Shown in pieces: positions 33,707 to 41,723 of a DNA stretch of 64,000 bases. Source of the stretch: G963663365 sp963663365 (GTDB lineage Bacteria > Hinthialibacterota > Hinthialibacteria > Hinthialibacterales > G963663365); the NCBI GenBank assembly GCA_963663365.2, contig CAXXIH010000004.1, positions 186,001 through 250,000 on the forward strand. Reading direction: 5' to 3'. Under the pieces are notes generated by a model. That model saw only the letters and a list, made by a program, of their open reading frames with translations. It was not told the DNA's origin and searched no databases. The first letter of the stretch is position 1. Each line of letters starts with the position of its first letter. Both the position numbers and the translations under genes were made by a program.

Positions 33707-36442
33707 TCAATCGTCCTTCTGTATTTTGATCACTAGATCATCAACGGGAGGTTTGATCCCGCTTGAAACCGAAGAAACATGTTTCTTCGGGACATCTGAG
33801 GGGCTTCCATATACTTTCAATAAGTATGTCGCGCCAGGTTGCAGGCCATTCAATAGAAATAAGCCTTCGCTGTCCGTCAGTCCAGGATGTGGGAAATGAA
33901 AGTCTGACGATGGATTTTGCGGTTGAACTTCAACTTCAGGCCTTACGTATGCTCCTTCTGCAGGCCGCCCATATTGATCCGTGACTTTACCAAAAATGTA
34001 AGTTCCTTTTTCTATGACAATATCGAAACTAAGATTTTCTTCACCTTCAGGCAAGGTGGACTCGAACTCTTTAGGAAGCAAATAGCTGACGGATGAACGC
34101 GGGGTGCGCAGCTTTCCGTTATCGTCTATGCGGTGTGGATAATTGAATCGAACTATAATCTCAAAAGGCCCGGGGATAAAATCTTTCAAGTATGCTTTAT
34201 AGGTTCCATCTTCATTGACGAAACCGAGGTTACTCAAATTATCGTGCTCTGGGCGTCTTTGTATGCAGTGTATTTCAAAAAGTTGAACCATTTCAGGCAC
34301 ATTCCCATCCGGAGTCCTAATTGTTCCTGAAAGTACAGGGCCTTGCATTTCAGGAATGGTCAAGACAATGTGTATGTCCTGAATAGTGTCACCTGCCTTA
34401 AATGTTATGGGGACACTATTTTTTAGAATTCGTTCACCTCCGCGCTCTGTTGCCCCCTGTAACTCAAAACCATCTTTTATGAATGTAATACGCTCATAGG
34501 TATTACGGCGCCACATCGCTTCAAGTTCCTTCGAAAAAGCCTTGGTGCTATTCGGCATAAATACAGACAAATCGAAACTCCCATCTTTGCCTGTTCTGCA
34601 ATCGTATACTTTCTTCTCAATTGTCAAGAACACTTCAGCGTTAAATACAGGATCGCCACTGGAAGTGACAACATCTCCAAGGAAACGAGCCCAAGATCCC
34701 GGAACAACATAATACTCAATATTCTGAATATCACGATCTTCCACCCAAAAACTACTTATAGGTGCCTGTAGATTCTTGCGGGACTCTAATTTTATTTCGC
34801 CTGAAGGCACGTACCCGTTGAATGATTTCTCGCGGCTAAAGCGGCTCTCCAACATATACTCGCCTGGGCTCACCGATTGAAATACAAAACTGCCATCATT
34901 TGAAGTGATTGTAAATGCATAGGGTGTCCATTTTTGGGGAATTTGTGTACGTTTGTATTGATCAGACTTATCATCGCTCTTCTTTTTAGGAGCCCTATTA
35001 AGATCACACATTAACGTTAAAGGATATCCTCTAACGGGTTCATTCGTATCGATGCAGATAACTTTTCCGGAAACGCTGTATTTCTCTTTCAAATCGAACG
35101 CCACAGATACGTATGTGGCAGGTTGATTGATTGACACATTGATTGTTTTTGCAGCAGGAATTGTATTGGCCGATCGCGGTGGGATAATCGTTAGTTTATA
35201 ATCGCCGTATGGGACTCTTTCAAACACAGGATTGCTGTTACAGTTATATGCCATTGTGCTTCCGGTAAATAGCGAAAGAGAATTCAAGGCTTCGAGTTTC
35301 GCTTCAGCGCCGTGTATGGATCTTTCTTTAAAGAACTCCACTCCTTGTCTTCGAGCGCTTACGAAAACGCAGCTTTCGCGTTTTTGAAGTTCAAGTTGAA
35401 TGTTTCCTTGCGCAGGACAAGCCTTACACAAACCGCTCCCAAGTTCATCTTTAATGGCCGTTATATAGAAAATCTGCGGCGGAAGATTTTCGAATCGGCA
35501 TAGGCCTCGTTGATTAGTAGTGGCGCTGACAACCAATTCTCCACAATTGGATGAACCGATTGTGTAAATAAATTCTTCAGAAATAACATTGTTGCTTGCG
35601 AAAACCAGTGAAAACGATACATCGATATCATCGCCGATGTCATTACACAAAGCCGAAAGTGAATCCCAAAGCCGAAGCCGGTATGAGGATGCGGGACTAC
35701 GATAATTTCCTCCCAATTTAACAACTGTGCTTCCTGATTGTGGAATTACCATCTCCATCAACCCCCTATCATACAGCCTGACCATGCTGGGAGTATCTGC
35801 AACATATATATCATTATCCGAGCGTTTTAATTGAATTCGGTCTTCATACAAATCCCAATTTTGATGTTTGCGGATAATTGAGATCGAGTCCCGCAGAGGG
35901 CGATTTACTTCTGGTCCATTCCAGAGTTGAACCGTTGCATCTTCGACAGGAACACCCTTGTTATTCAAGACCAGGGCTTCTAACGAAGACAAGTACTCCA
36001 TCTGAATTAGAAGATCATTGTGAGATGGCAGTTCAATATTCTTACTTATAGGCGCGTAGTCATCGGCATACGCCTTTACTTCGTATCTATTCTCTTGAAG
36101 CTTTTCAATTTGTAGTGTTCCCGTCGGGCATTCATATTCAACACCTGCTATTGAAAGAGTCGCGCCACGAATTGGATCTCCCAAGGCGTCTTCAAGACGA
36201 ATTCTCAACATATCCGGCTTTAGTGTGGGTATGGGCGTGGGTGTAAACGTAGGACTCGGGACTTCAGTTTGTTTTGGGATACGATCTTGTTGAATCGGCA
36301 CAGTCGGAGAACTTGTCTTAGCCTCATCGTATGCAGTTGTTTTGGGCTGTCTGGAGGCCCGTTTCTTAGGTACAAGTATCACCGCGACGATACCTAATAC
36401 TAAGATAACCGTCGTGAAAATAATCTTTTTTTGAGACTGCAT
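33707..36442 (-). CDS. Membrane-anchored protein with carboxypeptidase-regulatory/Ig-like repeats
   Basis: About 911 residues. GGAGGG upstream fits the ATG at 36442 (MQSQKK) better than the one at 36448. An N-terminal signal anchor (IIFTTVILVLGIVAVILV) is followed by a Thr/Pro-rich stalk (about residues 40-75) and then about seven CarboxypepD_reg-like beta-sandwich repeats. Examples of their first strands are LEDALGDPIRGATLSI, LNNKGVPVEDATVQLW, VVTSSGDPVFNAEVFL and VTDQYGRPAEGAYVR. Such repeats act as spacers or binding modules outside the membrane. The gene follows the Cys-repeat operon after a terminator, so it has its own transcript. Function unknown. Confidence 0.75.
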   Translation of the reverse strand: MQSQKKIIFTTVILVLGIVAVILVPKKRASRQPKTTAYDEAKTSSPTVPIQQDRIPKQTEVPSPTFTPTPIPTLKPDMLRIRLEDALGDPIRGATLSIAGVEYECPTGTLQIEKLQENRYEVKAYADDYAPISKNIELPSHNDLLIQMEYLSSLEALVLNNKGVPVEDATVQLWNGPEVNRPLRDSISIIRKHQNWDLYEDRIQLKRSDNDIYVADTPSMVRLYDRGLMEMVIPQSGSTVVKLGGNYRSPASSYRLRLWDSLSALCNDIGDDIDVSFSLVFASNNVISEEFIYTIGSSNCGELVVSATTNQRGLCRFENLPPQIFYITAIKDELGSGLCKACPAQGNIQLELQKRESCVFVSARRQGVEFFKERSIHGAEAKLEALNSLSLFTGSTMAYNCNSNPVFERVPYGDYKLTIIPPRSANTIPAAKTINVSINQPATYVSVAFDLKEKYSVSGKVICIDTNEPVRGYPLTLMCDLNRAPKKKSDDKSDQYKRTQIPQKWTPYAFTITSNDGSFVFQSVSPGEYMLESRFSREKSFNGYVPSGEIKLESRKNLQAPISSFWVEDRDIQNIEYYVVPGSWARFLGDVVTSSGDPVFNAEVFLTIEKKVYDCRTGKDGSFDLSVFMPNSTKAFSKELEAMWRRNTYERITFIKDGFELQGATERGGERILKNSVPITFKAGDTIQDIHIVLTIPEMQGPVLSGTIRTPDGNVPEMVQLFEIHCIQRRPEHDNLSNLGFVNEDGTYKAYLKDFIPGPFEIIVRFNYPHRIDDNGKLRTPRSSVSYLLPKEFESTLPEGEENLSFDIVIEKGTYIFGKVTDQYGRPAEGAYVRPEVEVQPQNPSSDFHFPHPGLTDSEGLFLLNGLQPGATYLLKVYGSPSDVPKKHVSSVSSGIKPPVDDLVIKIQKDD

Positions 36443-36554
36443 TATCATATCCCTCCATTTTAATTACAAAGCGTAATGCAATGCTTCTTGATTTAATAAA
36501 ACAATACACAGACTCCTAGAAAAATAAGTAGTATTCATAGTAATCTATAGCTAT

Positions 36555-36600
36555 AAAAATTATTTGTCCGACTGAACACAAGTAAATGTGTCCAGTCGGA
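36555..36600 (-). terminator. Terminator after the Cys-repeat protein operon
   Basis: On the minus strand TCCGACTGGACACA pairs with TGTGTTCAGTCGGA (stem arms 36567-36574 and 36593-36600 plus an inner ACACA/TGTGT helix with one mismatch), followed by a T-rich tract (AATAATTTTTATAG). Lies 130 bp after the stop at 36730. It separates the radical SAM operon from the gene starting at 36442. Confidence 0.8.
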
Positions 36601-36729
36601 TTATAATGCCCTTGTCAGGCCATTCAATTTACTATTTTAACCGCACACTCGGCTGACCAGCCCCACAGCGAGATATGTTCTGATGTCGCATTAACGGCAG
36701 ATCATGCCATGCACTTGTTTCTGCTCAGA

Positions 36730-37353
36730 TCAACAGCTTTTACCTGTTGACTGGCATACACGAGATACAGGATAATTGCCATTGTGGTAGCATACATCAT
36801 CTGGATCTGTTCCTCGCGGATGTTCCCCTGCCTGACAGGCGCCTGCGGTTGCTGCTGGGTAGTATCCTGAGTCTTGGCAATACCCCAAAGCGGGCAGATT
36901 CCCATTTTCGAGGCAAACGCCGGTCACTGGAGTTGCGCCAGCGTTGACGCAGTCACCATCTGGAATCGTGCCGAAATGATCACAATCCCCTACATGTGGA
37001 TACGTTCCAGAATCTACACAAATGCCATGATCACCAGGGATTTTTCCTGGTTCATCTCCACTCTCACACCAATCGATAGCTCTTGTACCTTCCTGGATTA
37101 TACTTCTTCGAGTATAAGCGGGGCGGGATTCATTCTTGGGATTCAAACCAGATTGGCCCAGGTCATCAACCTGCGGTGGGAAATAACTTGAAGCAGCAGC
37201 TCCGAGTGAACCTGTGATTACTCCTAATCCGACACCGGCTGCTTTGCGGCCGAAGGTGCGCCGGGAGACCTTCTTCTTATCATCCGGTTTCCGTTTTTTC
37301 TCCGGGGATTCCGGTTCTTCAGGTTTCTTTTTCTCTTCTCGTTCGTCTACCAT
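36730..37353 (-). CDS. Tat-exported Cys-repeat protein, probable substrate of the adjacent radical SAM enzymes
   Basis: A 207-residue protein; the start at 37353 has the perfect ribosome site AAGGAGG. Residues 1-28 are Lys/Glu-rich. Residues 30-58 are a twin-arginine signal: SRRTFGRK, then a small hydrophobic stretch to AAASSYF. After a 37-residue linker come ten Cys, at 96, 112, 124, 135, 147, 159, 173, 188, 200 and 207. Most blocks read C-x3-G-x2-P-x(3-7), for example CVDSGTYPHVGD, CLENGNLPALGY and CYHNGNYPVSRV. There are no catalytic motifs. The order two SPASM proteins, PqqD-like protein, then this gene suggests a RiPP-type precursor modified in the cytoplasm and exported folded by Tat. 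Direct proof is lacking. Confidence 0.72.
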   Translation of the reverse strand: MVDEREEKKKPEEPESPEKKRKPDDKKKVSRRTFGRKAAGVGLGVITGSLGAAASSYFPPQVDDLGQSGLNPKNESRPAYTRRSIIQEGTRAIDWCESGDEPGKIPGDHGICVDSGTYPHVGDCDHFGTIPDGDCVNAGATPVTGVCLENGNLPALGYCQDSGYYPAATAGACQAGEHPRGTDPDDVCYHNGNYPVSRVCQSTGKSC

Positions 37354-37432
37354 TGAATTACCTCCTTTTGAAAATTGGTTCTCAAGTTTATGGGCGTAAA
37401 ATTCACCCTTCATTTTTCCGAATATTCGTATC

Positions 37433-37765
37433 TCAAACCGCCGCGGCCTTTTCCGGCTCCTGTTCGGTATTCGTTTCGGCCTCAGCCTCGCCGTCAATCA
37501 AGCAGCCTTTTTCGCATAAGTCTTTGAGGAATTTTGAGATATCGTCACGTACGGATTCTTTGACCGACTCTTCTAACTGTGGCCAAATCCGGTCGAAGAT
37601 GTCTTTTTCGGACTCGGTATCGCCGTTCAAATTCTGCAGAACCAAAATCCCCGTACGGTTAAGGGGATGCACGCCATCGGTATCGGCATTGAACATAAAT
37701 CCGTTGCCATCCTCCTCGACACGGAAGATGCAGTGTTCAGGTATGGTCCATTTCGGGGTTGGCAT
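37433..37765 (-). CDS. PqqD-like peptide-binding (RRE) protein
   Basis: A 110-residue protein of the PqqD/RRE fold. I choose the ATG at 37765, as GGAGG lies 8 bases before it; the ATG at 37780 overlaps that site. The order of elements is typical: a beta-hairpin (CIFRVEEDGNGFMFNADTDG), the conserved LN-x-TG-x-x-V-L phrase (HPLNRTGILVLQNL), then a three-helix bundle (IFDRIWPQLEESVKESVRDD, ISKFLKDLCEKGCL). The tail is Glu/Ala-rich. PqqD-like proteins hand a precursor's leader to radical SAM enzymes. It sits between the SPASM genes and the Cys-repeat gene. It may be related to the PqqD of the SynChlorMet or GeoRSP cassettes. Confidence 0.8.
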   Translation of the reverse strand: MPTPKWTIPEHCIFRVEEDGNGFMFNADTDGVHPLNRTGILVLQNLNGDTESEKDIFDRIWPQLEESVKESVRDDISKFLKDLCEKGCLIDGEAEAETNTEQEPEKAAAV

Positions 37766-37810
37766 ATTGTTATCCTCCATTTTGATCGAAAATTCTTGGT
37801 TAATTTGGAT

Positions 37811-38995
37811 TCATCCGGCCCAGCAGTATTCGCGCTGCTTGCCTACCCACGCGTCGGCGGCCGCGCGGTCGCCAATGATCCGGCTCTCCGGGAATAACCC
37901 TTTGTCATAAGCCGCCTGGCAAAACGGATGTGGCGCATCGACTGTTCCATAGGCATCCATGGCCGCCGCCCGGCATTGCCCTTTGCAGGTGTTTCGGAAC
38001 ACGCAGATGGAGCAGATACCTTCGATTCCGCTCTCCATTTTTTCGCGTTGTTTTTGAAGCGAGGGCGCGGACTCCCAGAGTTCCTTCAATGGTGTTTCCA
38101 ACGCATTGCCGTAAATCGTATCCGAGCATTGCTCGCCAATGCCGCATAGCGCGAAGGTGCCATCAGCCAACATGCCCGCCATATGGGGTAAACCGCAGGA
38201 ACCCTGTTTGAAATTCTTTTTAACATCCGGCCAGGCGCAAAAGGCCGGTGTCGGTGAAATACAGACCGGAATGCCGGCACTGGGGACGACCTCTTCCATC
38301 AGGAAACGGAACAAGTCAATGGTCTCTTCCAAATCAAGCGCTTGGTTATCACGTACCATATCCGAACCACGACCCGTACGAGCCACAGGTAAGAATCGAA
38401 CCGATCCGGCCTTCAATTCTTTGCCTAGCGCGATCATGTCATCGATCGTGTCACAGTTATCGCGGTGTACCGCACAAATGAGTTGATAGGGAACTTTGTA
38501 CTTGGCTAAAAGAGCCATGCCTTCGACCGTGCGGTCATAAGCCCCTTTTACGGAACGAAAATAGTCGTGCAGTTCGGCATTGGGTCCATCCAGGCTGACG
38601 GAGATGTAACTGCCTTTGGTTTCCGAAAAGAACTTGGCGACCTCGTCATCCAAAAGCGTGCCATTGGTTTCCATGGTCACACGGATTTCCTTTTCGCGCA
38701 GATAACACATCAACTGGTATGTCGTATCGCGAATCAGGAGCGGCTCACCGCCGGTAAACTTGACGCTGCCCAATCCAAGTTCGATGGCTTGGTCCATAAT
38801 TCCCCGCCACTGCTCGAAATCGAGTTCCTTACGCCGTTTTCGCTCTTCCGGTCCGGCCTCGATCCAACAGTGTTTGCAGCGCAGGTTGCAGCCACTGGTG
38901 ATATAGAGATAAATGCTGCGCAACGGACGTGAGCCATTGCTGTTTTCTACTTTTTTTTCAGAAGAAGTCTCTTCGTTGATACAAAGTTCAACCAC
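37811..38995 (-). CDS. Radical SAM/SPASM protein 1
   Basis: A 394-residue iron-sulfur enzyme. The radical SAM cluster motif is C-x3-C-x2-C at 36/40/43 (SGCNLRCKHCW), with GGEPLL near 80. The C-terminal SPASM region has C-x2-C-x5-C-x3-C at 328/331/337/341 (CSICVFRNTCKGQC) and a last Cys at 359, which bind auxiliary 4Fe-4S clusters. The start is a GTG with GGGAGG about 10 bases before it. SPASM enzymes modify peptide side chains, for instance by thioether or C-C bonds. It is 31 bp after a second, clearly different SPASM protein. Confidence 0.92.
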   Translation of the reverse strand: MVELCINEETSSEKKVENSNGSRPLRSIYLYITSGCNLRCKHCWIEAGPEERKRRKELDFEQWRGIMDQAIELGLGSVKFTGGEPLLIRDTTYQLMCYLREKEIRVTMETNGTLLDDEVAKFFSETKGSYISVSLDGPNAELHDYFRSVKGAYDRTVEGMALLAKYKVPYQLICAVHRDNCDTIDDMIALGKELKAGSVRFLPVARTGRGSDMVRDNQALDLEETIDLFRFLMEEVVPSAGIPVCISPTPAFCAWPDVKKNFKQGSCGLPHMAGMLADGTFALCGIGEQCSDTIYGNALETPLKELWESAPSLQKQREKMESGIEGICSICVFRNTCKGQCRAAAMDAYGTVDAPHPFCQAAYDKGLFPESRIIGDRAAADAWVGKQREYCWAG

Positions 38996-39026
38996 GGTTA
39001 CGTACCTCCCATTCTTTGCAGAAAAA

Positions 39027-40085
39027 TCAGATCAACTCTTTCATACAGCCATTGACATCCCGGTGCGGCCATTGGCCCGATGAACTATGCGCACTGGCCG
39101 GACAGCCCCCGTTGCAGTCACGATTCCACTCGCAGTCTTTGCAGCCCTCCAATTCTTCAAGTGATGTATCCCACGATTTGCGGATGTGCTGACAGTGATC
39201 GGAATCCCACCAAATTTCGCGCAAAGGTTTCTCAAGAAGACTTCCGCAGGGATAAGCCGCAAACTGCTCACAAGGCACCAATTGGCCATCGGCTCGTACG
39301 GTGAAACCATTGGCCGCCGCCCCGCAATGCTGCACACGCATGACCGGTTTATCTTTGGAAGGTCCCTTTTCGCGCAGCTCGGCGACTTTTTTGGCTACAT
39401 TAGAGCAGGTGCCGCTCATGACTTTGCCCAATTCGGGCCGTAATTCATTAAGCCGGTCAATCAAAGCCCGCTTTTGCGTGGTATCCAGGGCATAATCGTC
39501 CATGTTGCGTTTCCCACGGCCGCTGGCGGTGAAGGGAGTCAGGGTGAGGCACGAGAGCCCCAAATCCTGGGCCAGACGCAAGGTGGCCTCGACTTTTTCA
39601 ACATTAAATTTGGTGATCGTACAGAATCCTTGGGGGCGGTAGCCGAAATCCCGCAGTGCGCGAATACCCCGTATGGCCTTCTCAAACGAACCAGGCCCAC
39701 GGAAATAATCATGCGTCTCGGCATCCGGGCCATCCAAACTCACAATGAAGCCCTTCACACGCCCCGTATTACGCAGGTAACGGGCAACATCCTCGGTAAT
39801 CAGTGTGGCATTGGTGTTGAAACGGAGCGTGGCCGGTTTTTGAATCACATACTCGACCAATTCTTTCCAATTGGGCCGGGCGAAAGGCTCACCACCGGAG
39901 AAGGTGTATTTGAATACACCACTGTTGTGCAGGTCATCGATAATATCCATCCATTGCTCATCCGAGAGTTCGCTGGATAGATGCTCATTGGCCGAAGCGA
40001 AACAATGCGGGCAGTTGAGATTGCAGTGGTTGGTGATGCTTAAGACGGCGGAAAAAGGGATTTTGGGTGTTTTGGGTGCAATCAT
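39027..40085 (-). CDS. Radical SAM/SPASM protein 2
   Basis: A 352-residue enzyme and first gene of the sigma-54-type operon. The cluster motif is at 21/25/28 (NHCNLNCPHCF), with FSGGEPFARP near 60. The SPASM part has Cys 315/318/324/328 (CKDCEWNRDCNGGC) and a final Cys at 347. It shares only general motifs with SPASM protein 1, so the two probably make different modifications or act in order, as in cassettes with paired SPASM proteins. The 5' untranslated part is about 77 bases from the predicted -12 element start. Confidence 0.92.
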   Translation of the reverse strand: MIAPKTPKIPFSAVLSITNHCNLNCPHCFASANEHLSSELSDEQWMDIIDDLHNSGVFKYTFSGGEPFARPNWKELVEYVIQKPATLRFNTNATLITEDVARYLRNTGRVKGFIVSLDGPDAETHDYFRGPGSFEKAIRGIRALRDFGYRPQGFCTITKFNVEKVEATLRLAQDLGLSCLTLTPFTASGRGKRNMDDYALDTTQKRALIDRLNELRPELGKVMSGTCSNVAKKVAELREKGPSKDKPVMRVQHCGAAANGFTVRADGQLVPCEQFAAYPCGSLLEKPLREIWWDSDHCQHIRKSWDTSLEELEGCKDCEWNRDCNGGCPASAHSSSGQWPHRDVNGCMKELI

Positions 40086-40126
40086 GCTTCCATTTCCTTG
40101 CCTAGTGTGGCTTTACAAACATAAAT

Positions 40127-40173
40127 CTAGCAATTGAGAATTAATATTTGACACCGACTTCTTCAATTGCTAG
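40127..40173. repeat. Inverted repeat CTAGCAATTGA at the operon start
   Basis: CTAGCAATTGA (40127-40137) and TCAATTGCTAG (40163-40173) are perfect 11-bp arms, 25 bases apart. The second arm covers about -1 to -11 of the predicted sigma-54 transcript start, the first lies in the leader. It could be an operator for a second regulator or a chance structure. Confidence 0.5.
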
Positions 40174-40189
40174 GCAAATGTTATGCCAA
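40173..40189 (-). promoter_or_regulatory. Sigma-54 (-24/-12) promoter for the radical SAM operon
   Basis: Minus strand TTGGCATAACATTTGCC: the invariant GG and GC are separated by exactly 10 bases, matching TGGCAC-N5-TTGC at 9 of 10 key bases. Predicted start of RNA near 40162, 77 bases before SPASM protein 2. An enhancer-binding protein gene and three palindromes lie directly upstream. Confidence 0.78.
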
Positions 40190-40285
40190 GCAGTAAATAC
40201 ACTTCGGGACTGGTGTTATCTATTTGATATATTTGATTTTAATTACAAATTTGCAGATAACTGAGATTTGACTATCAATAACCAG

Positions 40286-40304
40286 AACGACATTCAATGA
40301 CGTT
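40286..40304. promoter_or_regulatory. Enhancer-type palindrome, site 1
   Basis: AACGACATTCAATGACGTT: a 19-bp palindrome with one mismatch, same pattern as site 3. Centre at about 133 bp upstream of the predicted RNA start, a usual distance for sigma-54 activator sites. Confidence 0.7.
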
Positions 40305-40364
40305 AATAATTATAAGATTTGAGAAGGTGATAATGTAACTGTAAGAGATACAAAGTTTTGCGAA

Positions 40365-40383
40365 CGCGACATTGCAGGTCGTT
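40365..40383. promoter_or_regulatory. Enhancer-type palindrome, site 2
   Basis: CGCGACATTGCAGGTCGTT matches the site 3 pattern at 15 of 19 positions, with CGACATT and GTCGTT intact. Its centre is 21 bp, about two helical turns, from that of site 3. Confidence 0.65.
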
Positions 40384-40408
40384 AAAACGACATTAAATGT
40401 CGTTTTAA
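40382..40408. promoter_or_regulatory. Enhancer-type palindrome, site 3 (perfect)
   Basis: The core AACGACATTAAATGTCGTT (40386-40404) is a perfect palindrome, and the symmetry extends to TTAA on both ends (27 bp in all). Most likely a dimer site for the Fis-type helix-turn-helix of the activator encoded just upstream. Confidence 0.75.
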
Positions 40409-40452
40409 TGGTTGATGCCATCTCATTACTTTGTGCAACAATTAAAGGAAAA

Positions 40453-41691
40453 TCACGGTTTATTTTGCAAATTATGACGCTTTATAAGGCGTTGAATTTC
40501 TCTACGGCTTAATCCCGCCAAATTCGCCATGGCTTCCGTGTCGGTTCCACAATGCGCCGTAAGTTCCTTAAGATACTTCTGTTCCGCTTTCTCGGTTGTA
40601 AATGTTCTCCACTTTTTTAAGGTAGGGAATTCCACTTTTTGCCAATCGAACGCCGGCGTGTTTTGGATATTGGTAAGACCTTCGATCTGATTCCAAAGCA
40701 ATGCTTCCTCACTTGCGGGAGAGAAATCCCGGAGTTGGATTAGATGATTTTGCAATACGGGGCATTGAATACAAAGGAAAAGGCGTTCAGGCAGCCTTTT
40801 GCCGTCCTCGTTCCGGCAACAAGAATATTCCGATGTCCAACAGTGTCCATGCACAACGCTTATCACCTTGCAATCATTACGCTTACATTCAAAGTAGGAC
40901 CGGCAGTCTCGAAAATCCGGATCTGCACGCCGCAGGTCCCCCGTGTGAATTGTATTGCCCTTCGATAAACGAAATGCTCCTTCCATAACATGGTAGAGCT
41001 GCCGTACATTTCCGGGCCAAAAGTGCGTGCATAGCAGACGGCGGGCTCCCTCGGTTAGCGCCTTCGGCGGTTCTGACTCATCAGCGAATGAGGCCAAAAA
41101 GGTCTCGGCCAGAAGCACAATATCCTCTCCCCTTTGACGCAGAGGAGGCAGTTCAATCACATTTGCCGAAATGCGGAACCATAGATCGCGACGAAGTTCG
41201 CCGTCACGGAGCATCTGTTGTGGGTCTCTATTGGTTGCGTAGATAAAACATTGGGCACGGACTTCTAGGTCTGCTGCTGCGCCAATGGGCCGAAAACGGC
41301 GTTCTTCAATAGCCCGTAAGAACTTGCATTGCAGCGGCTCAGGGATTTCCCCGATTTCATCAATGAAGAGTGTTCCTCCGGGTGCTTGTTCAAACAATCC
41401 GGTGATGTCTTCCAGCGCGCCCGTAAAGGCGCCGCGCCGATGCCCAAATAACTGACTTTCAAGAAGTTCGGGATGCAAAGCGGAAGCATCCAATGTGGCT
41501 AATGGCGCCCCATCGTGAGGGAACCGTTGCTGGTGAATATAATGCGCAAGTTCCTTCTTGCCGGTTCCCGTCTCGCCTAAAAGTAGCACACTTTCAAGCG
41601 GCCTCCGAGATTTTACAAGTCCTGCAATCTGTTCACGGATTTTTTGTATTTTAGGACTTACTCCCACAAACGCCATTTTTAAGACCCTCAT
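40453..41691 (-). CDS. Sigma-54-dependent enhancer-binding protein with Cys-rich module
   Basis: A 412-residue activator. It begins directly with the AAA+ domain: Walker A GETGTGKK (39-46), the sigma-54 contact loop GAFTGA (87-92), Walker B LFIDEIGE near 108-115 and WPGNVRQL near 225-232. There is no receiver, GAF or PAS domain at the N-terminus. Between the AAA+ domain and the C-terminal Fis-like HTH (about 383-404) lies a module with eight Cys at 263, 269, 274, 284, 291, 292, 307 and 310. Its CW and C-x2-C pattern resembles the Cys-rich 'two-CW' type domains, which could bind a metal or iron-sulfur cluster and act as the sensor. A second ATG at 41676 is possible. Confidence 0.88.
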   Translation of the reverse strand: MRVLKMAFVGVSPKIQKIREQIAGLVKSRRPLESVLLLGETGTGKKELAHYIHQQRFPHDGAPLATLDASALHPELLESQLFGHRRGAFTGALEDITGLFEQAPGGTLFIDEIGEIPEPLQCKFLRAIEERRFRPIGAAADLEVRAQCFIYATNRDPQQMLRDGELRRDLWFRISANVIELPPLRQRGEDIVLLAETFLASFADESEPPKALTEGARRLLCTHFWPGNVRQLYHVMEGAFRLSKGNTIHTGDLRRADPDFRDCRSYFECKRNDCKVISVVHGHCWTSEYSCCRNEDGKRLPERLFLCIQCPVLQNHLIQLRDFSPASEEALLWNQIEGLTNIQNTPAFDWQKVEFPTLKKWRTFTTEKAEQKYLKELTAHCGTDTEAMANLAGLSRREIQRLIKRHNLQNKP

Positions 41692-41723
41692 AGCCCGCCT
41701 GATTTAGGCATGACACAATACTA

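Noticed and set aside
36874..37191. 105-residue plus-strand frame opposite the Cys-repeat gene
   Set aside because: Shadow frame; the minus-strand gene has a perfect ribosome site, a Tat signal and regular repeats.
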